Positions 58,312 through 64,000 of a stretch of 64,000 bases of DNA are shown piece after piece. Origin of the DNA: Guptibacillus algicola (GTDB lineage: Bacteria; Bacillota; Bacilli; Bacillales; Guptibacillaceae); contig NZ_JAIVAF010000003.1 in NCBI RefSeq assembly GCF_020171805.1, positions 496,001-560,000 on the forward strand. Reading direction: 5' to 3'. The notes below the pieces were generated by a model, which ran no database searches, was not told where the DNA came from, and saw only the letters and a program-made list of their open reading frames with translations. Numbering within the stretch: position 1 is the first letter of the stretch; the number at the start of each line of letters is the position of its first letter. The position numbers and the translations under genes are program-made.

Positions 58312-58919
58312 TGTGGTTCCATCCCCTTTGGCAAGTTTTTAATGAAAGCTTCCATCCCCTTTACGACGTCTCGCTTGATTTTCTCAACGATTTCTTCCGT
58401 TACTTCCTCATTGGATGCTGATGGTGAACGGGTACCATTTTCACTCAAGTAATGATTGATACGTTGATCGAGCTGTTTATGAATATCATTTAAAATAAAC
58501 TGACGATACGGATCGTCGAGGGGATAGTTATATTGTTTTTCTAATTCCATAAGTTGTGGTAACGCATCTCTCTGCATATAAGATTGGACGTTTTGTTGAA
58601 TCGCTTGAATCGATTCAGGAGAAGCAGCTGGTGAATTAGGAGATTGTGGCTGTCCGTTGACAGTAAAATCTTCTAACATCTCGCCACCTGCTCCTGGAGT
58701 GAGTCCAATATTCAATGTGCCATCCAATCGTTCGATTTTTAGCTGATCAAATTTATATTCAACTTTTTCAATGTTTGTTTTAGGTGTTTGCGATTGTTCT
58801 TGCATTTTTAATTCGAGCCGCTTTATCTTCTTTTCGAGCTTGGTTATTCGATTGTCCTGTTGAGCAATCGTTTCTTGCATCCGTTGCAATATCGCATATA
58901 AGTTGTCGTTTGGATACAT
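58308..58919 (-). CDS. gerPC: Spore germination protein GerPC
   Basis: About 203 aa: an N-terminal coiled coil (LYAILQRMQETIAQQDNRIT then KLEKKIKRLELKMQEQ), the central YKFDQLKIERLDGTLNIGLT PGA segment, a Pro/Ser-rich linker and a helical C-terminus (LDDPYRQFILNDIHKQLDQR). This is GerPC, the only larger, coiled-coil GerP member. ATG 58919 has GGGAG ten bases upstream; TTG 58925 is an alternative. It directly follows gerPA here, since gerPB has moved. Confidence 0.88.
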   Translation of the reverse strand: MYPNDNLYAILQRMQETIAQQDNRITKLEKKIKRLELKMQEQSQTPKTNIEKVEYKFDQLKIERLDGTLNIGLTPGAGGEMLEDFTVNGQPQSPNSPAASPESIQAIQQNVQSYMQRDALPQLMELEKQYNYPLDDPYRQFILNDIHKQLDQRINHYLSENGTRSPSASNEEVTEEIVEKIKRDVVKGMEAFIKNLPKGMEPQ

Positions 58920-58991
58920 AGACAATCCACTCCCGTGTCACAATCTTACATACAGTCTATGCTCAATTTAATAATAGGTGTTCGCCCGATT

Positions 58992-59213
58992 TTAGATATT
59001 TGCAACTACGTTTTGGTCAGCAACATCGGAATCATTTACAGATGTTACACTGTAGGAACTACTCACATTAAGTCCGTTTCCTGTATTAAATGAACCTGCA
59101 CCAGCAAAGGTTTTCGCCGTGCTGATAGGAGATACAATAAACACGTCACCGACATGAAATACTCCGCTACTACCGATGCTGTTTACTTTGATTGCTCCAA
59201 CTAATGCCGGCAT
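58992..59213 (-). CDS. gerPA: Spore germination protein GerPA
   Basis: A 73-aa protein MPALVGAIKVNSIGSSGVFH then VGDVFIVSPISTAKTFAGAG and VNDSDVADQNVVANI: the GerPA pattern. First gene of the operon, behind a sigma-K-type promoter. ATG 59213 follows AAAAAGGATGTGAAATC. Confidence 0.92.
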   Translation of the reverse strand: MPALVGAIKVNSIGSSGVFHVGDVFIVSPISTAKTFAGAGSFNTGNGLNVSSSYSVTSVNDSDVADQNVVANI

Positions 59214-59244
59214 GATTTCACATCCTTTTTCTAACGTCTCTTGT

Positions 59245-59273
59245 TACTGTATGCGATAAAAAGGGCTGATGTT
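59245..59273 (-). promoter_or_regulatory. Sigma-K-type promoter of the gerP operon
   Basis: On the minus strand AACA (59273-59270), a 16-base spacer, CATACAGTA (59253-59245). It fits the mother-cell sigma-K consensus (mACm, 16, CATAnnnTA); gerP is a known sigma-K-dependent operon in Bacillus. Confidence 0.78.
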
Positions 59274-59419
59274 CAGACAAGTGATTAAGGAAAGCGATCA
59301 TTTCGTACTTATTCCTAACATAAGGGGTAGCCGCTGGTTAGTTTTTTTCTTTTGAATATTTCTCTTTATTCTGTTGAAAAATAGTCTCGTCAGATATTAG
59401 AAGAAAAGGATGTGACTGT

Positions 59420-60079
59420 ATGAAAATTATCGCCTCATTGCTCCTGACCGCGCTAATGATCGTAGGAATAACCCCGATCACTCAAGCTGGCGAACAATCA
59501 AACGTAAGAGTTATTCATGCTTCTCCAGATGCACCAGCAGTAGATGTTTATGTCGATGGGAAGCCTGCTTTCGAAGGAGCTTCGTTCCAATCGGCAACGG
59601 ATTATGTTTCTGTAGCGCCTGGAGATAGAAAGATTCAAGTGTTTCCTGCTTCCGCTGGAGGAAAAGGAGAACCAGTTTTAGAGAAGACGTTAACGATTGG
59701 TAGTGGAAAAGACTATTCCGTTGTTGCTTTAGGAAAGCTTTCTGATCTTTCTTTGCTTGTTCTAGAAGATGAAAAAGGGTCAACAGAAAAAGCAGGAATC
59801 CGTGCTGTGCACGCTTCACCTGACGCACCAGCAGTCGATATCGCTGTAAAAGGTGGAGATCCAATCATAAGTGATCTGTCGTTCGGTAACGCTTCAGATT
59901 ACACGATGGTTGACTCAGGAACATATGACCTTGAGATCAGGCCAGCCGGAAGTAGTGAATCAGTTTTAGATATTCCGAATATTCCTGTCGAAAGTGGGCA
60001 GAACTATACTGCGATAGCTGTTGGTTTCCTAGAAGGTGACCCAGGGCTAAACGTTGTTCTTTTAAAAGATGGTAAGTAA
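59420..60079 (+). CDS. Secreted DUF4397-domain protein
   Basis: A 219-aa protein with a signal peptide (MKIIASLLLTALMIVGITPI, cleavage near TQAGE) and two tandem DUF4397 units of about 95 residues, each starting with (R)VIHASPDAPAVDVYVDG / AVHASPDAPAVDIAVKG. These beta-rich repeats occur in secreted Gram-positive proteins, often wall- or spore-associated; the function is unknown. Monocistronic with a strong terminator. Confidence 0.9.
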   Translation: MKIIASLLLTALMIVGITPITQAGEQSNVRVIHASPDAPAVDVYVDGKPAFEGASFQSATDYVSVAPGDRKIQVFPASAGGKGEPVLEKTLTIGSGKDYSVVALGKLSDLSLLVLEDEKGSTEKAGIRAVHASPDAPAVDIAVKGGDPIISDLSFGNASDYTMVDSGTYDLEIRPAGSSESVLDIPNIPVESGQNYTAIAVGFLEGDPGLNVVLLKDGK

Positions 60080-60083
60080 TAGT

Positions 60084-60115
60084 TGACCGCAGCGATAACC
60101 GCTGCGGTTCTTTCT
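60084..60115 (+). terminator. Terminator of the DUF4397 gene
   Basis: GACCGCAGCG, ATAA, CCGCTGCGGTTCTTT. Confidence 0.85.
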
Positions 60116-60135
60116 ATCCTGTAGGAGTGAGTCGA

Positions 60136-60387
60136 ATGCATACAAAGCAAACCGTTCGCTATATTTGCGAACAGTACCAAAGTGGTAATCACTATTTTTA
60201 TAAACAGGAGCTCATCACACACGATTCCTGGCAAAACCCTTCTTCAATCCAATGGTCAGCCAAACGCCCGATTACGAGGAGGACATTTCAAGCGAAACAA
60301 AAAGAAGGATACAAAACGATCATCATTAAGATAGAGAAGGCACCTGCAGAAGTCCTCTTATTCACTAAGCGGAAGCAAAGCGTTTAG
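60136..60387 (+). CDS. Small hypothetical basic protein (83 aa)
   Basis: ATG 60136 is eight bases after AGGAG. The product (MHTKQTVRYICEQYQSGNHY, FYKQELITHDSWQNPSSIQW, SAKRPITRRTFQAKQKEGYK) is basic and soluble, with predicted beta strands; no family recognised. It precedes a DUF2188 gene by 53 bases and may be co-transcribed with it. Confidence 0.6.
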   Translation: MHTKQTVRYICEQYQSGNHYFYKQELITHDSWQNPSSIQWSAKRPITRRTFQAKQKEGYKTIIIKIEKAPAEVLLFTKRKQSV

Positions 60388-60440
60388 AAAAGGGTGGGAA
60401 GTGGTATTTACTTTTAAAAAAGAAAATAGGAGGTTCTTTC

Positions 60441-60647
60441 ATGAAGACGATCTATCACGTTCAAAGCCATAGTGATGAGAATTGGCAAGTGAAGCGAGAA
60501 GGAGCTGAGCAAGCTACCAAAACGTTCAGTACAAAAGAAGATGCCTATCAGTTTGGAAGAGAACTTTGTGATTCTAATAGACCTTCTGAGCTTATCGTGC
60601 ATAGGCTAGACGGTGAAATCGAGGATAAAAGCCTCTATAATGACTAG
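60441..60647 (+). CDS. DUF2188-domain protein
   Basis: A 68-aa protein: IYHVQSHSDENWQVKREGAE then FSTKEDAYQFGRELCD and ELIVHRLDGEIEDK. This is the compact DUF2188 pattern (W.VK.EGA..A...F.TK.EA...GRE......L.VH..DG.I). Function unknown; common as small single genes in Bacillaceae. The start follows AGGAGG. Confidence 0.8.
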   Translation: MKTIYHVQSHSDENWQVKREGAEQATKTFSTKEDAYQFGRELCDSNRPSELIVHRLDGEIEDKSLYND

Positions 60648-60736
60648 TAAATTTGGTTCGGGCGTACATATTTTTCAGCTTTTGAATAAATATAGTAGTA
60701 CTAACTACTACTTTTAGATGAAAGAAGGGAACTGTG

Positions 60737-61219
60737 ATGGATTTTATTAGTCCCACAGCTGGAAGAGTGACGGTCGAACAAGTTACTGGGTTAATCGAGT
60801 CGTATACAAAGGAAGATCCAAAAGCGACGTATCGCATTGTGATCGGTACGGACTCTCAAACAACACGAAAAACAACACAATTTGTGACTGCATTAATCAT
60901 TCATCGTGTAGGAAAAGGTGCGAGGATTTTTTATCGCAGAGAGAAGCATAAGCCAATTCACGAGTTGAGGCACCGCATTTATAAAGAAACCGAAATGAGC
61001 CTTGAGCTTATGGAATCGTTGAAAGATGAGGGAATCGCACAGCTTTTAAAGAAATGGCCGATTGAAATTCACCTTGATGTTGGAAAGCAAGGTGAAACGC
61101 GTAAAATCATTCAGGAAGTAGTTGGATGGGTGACGGCGGTAGGATACATCGCACGTATCAAACCATATTCTTATGGCGCGAGCAGCGTTGCAGATAAGTA
61201 TACGAAGTCAATAAGTTAA
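60737..61219 (+). CDS. ykuK: YkuK-family ribonuclease H-like protein
   Basis: A 160-aa protein with the DUF458 patt: RIVIGTDSQTTRKTTQFVTA and HRVGKGARIFYRREKHKPIH, then IEIHLDVGKQGETRKIIQEV and the end IARIKPYSYGASSVADKYTK. The acidic residues in GTDSQ and HLDVG suit an RNase H fold. B. subtilis YkuK is linked to sporulation. ATG 60737 is preferred to GTG 60734 from spacing to GAAGGG. Confidence 0.88.
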   Translation: MDFISPTAGRVTVEQVTGLIESYTKEDPKATYRIVIGTDSQTTRKTTQFVTALIIHRVGKGARIFYRREKHKPIHELRHRIYKETEMSLELMESLKDEGIAQLLKKWPIEIHLDVGKQGETRKIIQEVVGWVTAVGYIARIKPYSYGASSVADKYTKSIS

Positions 61220-61244
61220 ACTGACCAGACGGGTCAGTTTTTTT
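61217..61244 (+). terminator. Terminator of ykuK
   Basis: AACTGACC, AGAC, GGGTCAGTTTTTTT, overlapping the stop codon. Confidence 0.88.
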
Positions 61245-61347
61245 CTTTGGACAACCTTAACCAAGAATTTTACGGTTAGTACTGGAAAAAAGTGCTCGTA
61301 CCCTTTACCATTAGCCTAACTACTACTTTTCGAAAGGAGTGAGGTTA

Positions 61348-62367
61348 ATGTCTGAAGAGTCAAGAGTCTATGATGTCTACCAACGTCCGTTACGAGACTT
61401 GCGAATTTCTGTAACGGACCGCTGCAATTTCCGATGCCGCTATTGTATGCCAGAAGAAACGTTTGGTCCGGATTATGAATTCCTTCCGAAAGCAAGTCTT
61501 CTAAGTTTTGAGGAGATCACAAGGCTTGCCAGGTTGTTTGTAGGATTGGGAGTGGAGAAAATAAGGCTTACAGGAGGAGAGCCCCTCTTAAGAAAAGATC
61601 TTGATGTGCTCGTACATATGCTTGCAACGATTGACGGCCTTAACGATATTGCCCTCACTACAAATGCTTCTCTTCTAAAAAAGCATGCTATGAAATTAAA
61701 AGAAGCTGGCTTAAATCGTGTCAATGTAAGTCTTGATGCGATCAACGATGAAACGTTCGGGAAAATGAATGGAAGAGGCACCAAAATTAAGCCTGTTCTC
61801 GATGGTATTCAAGCGGCTAAAGATGCTGGGTTACAGGTGAAAATAAATATGGTCGTTCAAAAAGGTGTGAACGATCATGAAATTATTCCGATGGCAGAGT
61901 ACTTTCGACACACTGGCCATATTGTCAGATTTATTGAATATATGGACGTTGGAAACTCGAACGGATGGAAATTTGACCATGTTGTTAGTAAAAAAGAGAT
62001 CGTGAATCAGCTATCAGAACGGTATCCACTAGAAGAGGTTGAACCTTTGTATTATGGCGAAGTTGCAAACCGTTTTTCATACAGCGATGGAGCAGGTGAA
62101 ATCGGGGTCATTTCTTCTGTAAGTGATTCGTTCTGTTCAAACTGTACGCGTGCAAGATTGTCAGCAGACGGTACTTTGTATACGTGTTTATTCTCATCCA
62201 GGGGACGAAGCTTACGGAATCCACTTCGAAATGGTGCGTCAGATTATGAAATGAAGGACCTGCTCGAATCCATTTGGAATAAGCGTGATGATCGCTATTC
62301 TGATGAGAGAACGGAAGAAAAAGTAGCAAATCGAGAGAAGATCGAAATGTCCTTCATAGGTGGGTGA
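61348..62367 (+). CDS. moaA: GTP 3',8-cyclase MoaA (molybdenum cofactor synthesis)
   Basis: ATG 61348 lies nine bases after AAAGGAG. The 339-aa radical SAM enzyme has the N-terminal cluster motif [10 protein letters not shown], the [14 protein letters not shown] segment, NVSLDA, and the C-terminal second-cluster Cys residues in [12 protein letters not shown] and TLYTCLF. It starts molybdopterin synthesis by converting GTP to cyclic pyranopterin precursor. It is followed after four bases by fdhD, which suggests a role in supplying a molybdenum formate dehydrogenase encoded elsewhere. Confidence 0.95.
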   Translation: MSEESRVYDVYQRPLRDLRISVTDRCNFRCRYCMPEETFGPDYEFLPKASLLSFEEITRLARLFVGLGVEKIRLTGGEPLLRKDLDVLVHMLATIDGLNDIALTTNASLLKKHAMKLKEAGLNRVNVSLDAINDETFGKMNGRGTKIKPVLDGIQAAKDAGLQVKINMVVQKGVNDHEIIPMAEYFRHTGHIVRFIEYMDVGNSNGWKFDHVVSKKEIVNQLSERYPLEEVEPLYYGEVANRFSYSDGAGEIGVISSVSDSFCSNCTRARLSADGTLYTCLFSSRGRSLRNPLRNGASDYEMKDLLESIWNKRDDRYSDERTEEKVANREKIEMSFIGG

Positions 62368-62371
62368 CGTG

Positions 62372-63151
62372 ATGAAGAGTAGTAATAGAAAAATCGTTAG
62401 CTATCATAAAGGAGCTTTTCGTGAGAAAGAAGATTGTATTGCTCTTGAAAAGCCTCTTACAATCAGAGTGAATGGAGTTGAATTCGCAACAGTTGTATGC
62501 ACCCCACAAGATCTCGAGGAACTCGTGATTGGTTTTCTCGCTTCTGAAGGCGTCGTTCGCTCTCATAAAGCGGTTAATGAAATGATGTTCAATGAGGCGC
62601 ATGGAATCGTCAACGTAATAGCGGAAACAAATGTTTCGCTCGAAACTGACATGTATACAAAGCGGAAAATCAGCTCATGTTGCGGAAAAAGTAGGCATTT
62701 TTATTTAGAAAGCGATTCTAGAACAGCTAGAACAATTATGAATGCGCCAACGCTCTCAGCAGAAGATTGTATACAGTATATGAGCACGCTTCAAGATGAA
62801 TCGTTGACGTTTCGTTCGACAGGCGGTGTGCATAATGCGGCGCTTTTCAGTAATGGAGATATGATTGCGATCAGAACAGATATCGGGCGTCATAATGCGC
62901 TGGATAAATTGTACGGCTATCTTCTTCAGAATCACGTTTCACCATCAGAGGTAGCGGTTGCGTTCAGCGGCAGAATTTCTTCAGAAGTTGTGCTGAAATT
63001 ATCTAAGATGGGTATCGGTGTCCTCTTATCGAAATCGGCACCGACTGACCTTGCATTAAGCCTTGCTGAAGACCTAGAAATTACAACGGTAGGGTTTATT
63101 CGGCGCGGTGGATTTAACATCTATACAAGAAGTGATCGAATACTATTGTGA
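62372..63151 (+). CDS. fdhD: Formate dehydrogenase accessory sulfurtransferase FdhD
   Basis: ATG 62372 follows AGGTGGGTGACGTG. The 259-aa protein has LEELVIGFLASEGVV, the loop Cys residues in ISSCCGKS, FRSTGGVHNAALF, IRTDIGRHNALDKLYG and FSGRISSEVVLKL. FdhD transfers sulfur from a cysteine desulfurase to the molybdenum of formate dehydrogenase. It forms an operon with moaA. Confidence 0.95.
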   Translation: MKSSNRKIVSYHKGAFREKEDCIALEKPLTIRVNGVEFATVVCTPQDLEELVIGFLASEGVVRSHKAVNEMMFNEAHGIVNVIAETNVSLETDMYTKRKISSCCGKSRHFYLESDSRTARTIMNAPTLSAEDCIQYMSTLQDESLTFRSTGGVHNAALFSNGDMIAIRTDIGRHNALDKLYGYLLQNHVSPSEVAVAFSGRISSEVVLKLSKMGIGVLLSKSAPTDLALSLAEDLEITTVGFIRRGGFNIYTRSDRILL

Positions 63152-63162
63152 AGTGACGCGAA

Positions 63163-63192
63163 GCTCAGAGATCTATTCTCTGGGCGTATTTT
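63163..63192 (+). terminator. Probable terminator of moaA-fdhD
   Basis: GCTCAGAG (63163-63170) and CTCTGGGC (63178-63185) then GTATTTT; imperfect T-run. Confidence 0.6.
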
Positions 63193-63278
63193 AATTCATA
63201 AATTGAACCGACTCGCATGAACTTTCGTTTATTCGCTCATACTACCTTACATACAGAGTAAGGAAAGGCGGGTTGGTG

Positions 63279-63551
63279 ATGAGCTTTACGATTGCTATGC
63301 TACTTTTTGCATTTGGATTATTGGTTGTTGCAAGTCCAAGGATACTATTCCATAAGCTTGAAGTGAAAAAATCAGATACAGCCAATCATTCACGAGCTTC
63401 AAAGAACTCAGATCGTGGAGAGAGTATTCTTTTTTTTATTGAAACAAAAGCACTCGACTCCATCCCATGGTGGGTCGTGACACTTTTTTGTGTGTTAACA
63501 GGTTTATTTCTCATAGCACTTGGTGTAATTGCACTTGTTTTTTCTTACTGA
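63279..63551 (+). CDS. Small hypothetical membrane protein (90 aa)
   Basis: ATG 63279 follows AAGGCGGG. The protein has two membrane helices (about 3-20 and 64-88) around a hydrophilic middle (HKLEVKKSDTANHSRASKNS). No family recognised. It lies between fdhD and the LTA synthase-like gene, both on the same strand. Confidence 0.65.
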   Translation: MSFTIAMLLFAFGLLVVASPRILFHKLEVKKSDTANHSRASKNSDRGESILFFIETKALDSIPWWVVTLFCVLTGLFLIALGVIALVFSY

Positions 63552-63683
63552 AAACGAAACTTTATAGGATAATGATTCGTTTAAATAGTAAAGTAGAAAC
63601 AAGGGTAGCCGTTTGGTCTCCCTCGATTAGTGGTATTAAGTACTAGATAGAACGACACAGGGAGACGTAAGGGGTTGGAGAAG

Positions 63684-64000
63684 ATGGAAATGGGCAAGAA
63701 GAGCGATCAAGTCTGGCTATTTTATTTTGTGCTGGTAGCATTGCTATTTATAAAAACGTATTTAGTGTATCGATTTGAATTCTCACTAACGATAAGAGGT
63801 GTGGGAGAAGAGCTTTTGTTGTTTATCAATTCAATAGGGGCTATTAGTTTGCTGCTGGGGATAGGTCTATTCAAGAAATACTCAAAACCGGGCCTTATGC
63901 TAGCGGTTTATTTTTTGTTATCTGTCATTTTATATGCAAATGTACTTTACTACCGTTTTTACATAGATTTCATTACGGTGCCGGTTCTTTTTCAGTTCGG
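63684..64000 (+). CDS. ltaS: Lipoteichoic acid synthase-like protein, 3' part outside the window
   Basis: ATG 63684 follows GGGGTTGGAG; 105 codons are visible and the frame is open at the window end. The sequence (WLFYFVLVALLFIKTYLVYR, ELLLFINSIGAISLLLGIGL, then SVILYANVLYYRFYIDFITV) matches the five-helix N-terminal membrane part of LtaS, especially LYANVLYYRFYIDFITVP. The extracellular sulfatase-like domain is beyond the edge. LtaS-type enzymes polymerise glycerol-phosphate; Bacillus has several paralogues (LtaS, YfnI, YvgJ, YqgS), so which one this is cannot be told. Confidence 0.85.
   Translation, partial: MEMGKKSDQVWLFYFVLVALLFIKTYLVYRFEFSLTIRGVGEELLLFINSIGAISLLLGIGLFKKYSKPGLMLAVYFLLSVILYANVLYYRFYIDFITVPVLFQF

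Noticed and set aside
60121-60135. Remnant of repeat B (GTAGGAGTGA)
   Set aside because: The ten-base match is explained by the ribosome binding site of the gene starting at 60136; no second arm is present.

Overview
The window comes from a low-GC, endospore-forming Bacillaceae chromosome. This is judged from a complete gerP spore-coat germination operon behind a sigma-K-type promoter, a YjcZ-type sporulation peptide, a Spo0E-type phosphatase, yknWXYZ behind a sigma-W-type promoter, mntABCD, a stressosome RsbR paralogue, and strong AAGGAGG ribosome binding sites throughout. Genes lie on both strands in short operons. No rRNA, tRNA, CRISPR array, prophage or transposase gene was seen.

Layout. 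0-5.1 kb: nrnB (5' end cut) and yknWXYZ. 5.1-17.6 kb: recQ, a DUF421 protein, a Spo0E-like peptide, ribosomal protein L31 type B, a small sigma factor, a stand-alone SigI C-terminal domain, an RsbR paralogue, a dehalogenase, signal peptidase I, a CAP-domain protein, an AlkD-like repair protein and a SEC-C protein. 17.7-26.8 kb: a PAS histidine kinase, an LCP ligase, a YihY protein, a CopZ-like protein, a polysaccharide deacetylase, two divergent NCS2 permeases and a universal stress protein. 26.8-36.1 kb: pentose phosphate genes rpiA, gndA and zwf, with an MFS-TetR operon and deoD. 36.5-47.4 kb: an M20 amidohydrolase with a GAF/PucR regulator, a second sensor kinase, and mntABCD. 47.6-54.1 kb: a DUF1206-thioredoxin pair, a small zinc-finger protein / malate-synthase-like protein / aceA operon, a GrdB-like gene with an in-frame UGA, and an Fe/Mn superoxide dismutase. 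54.3-64 kb: a class A PBP with a repetitive acidic tail, the gerP operon, small proteins, moaA-fdhD, and the start of an LTA synthase.

The most interesting observations are these. (1) Three intergenic elements of about 450 bp (5.1-5.6, 12.2-12.8 and 20.6-21.1 kb) each contain the same two covarying hairpin repeats in the same order. Each is flanked by a direct duplication of the local transcription terminator hairpin, and the duplicated sequence differs from locus to locus. A fourth locus (51.4-51.65 kb) has the duplicated terminator but only a 9-bp scar where hairpin A would be. (2) The GrdB-like gene at 51657-52394 is one continuous frame interrupted by a single UGA at the family's redox position (UPVC). 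A hairpin with a GGUCU loop starts 22 nt downstream of it, as in bacterial SECIS elements, which suggests a selenoprotein. (3) A shortened malate-synthase-like protein lacking recognisable catalytic segments occupies the aceB position before aceA. (4) gerPB has moved to the end of the gerP operon. (5) Two adjacent five-copy arrays with a 20-21 nt period lie upstream of deoD. Several candidate regulatory RNAs and operators are also listed. All functional calls come from reading motifs by eye; no searches were run.
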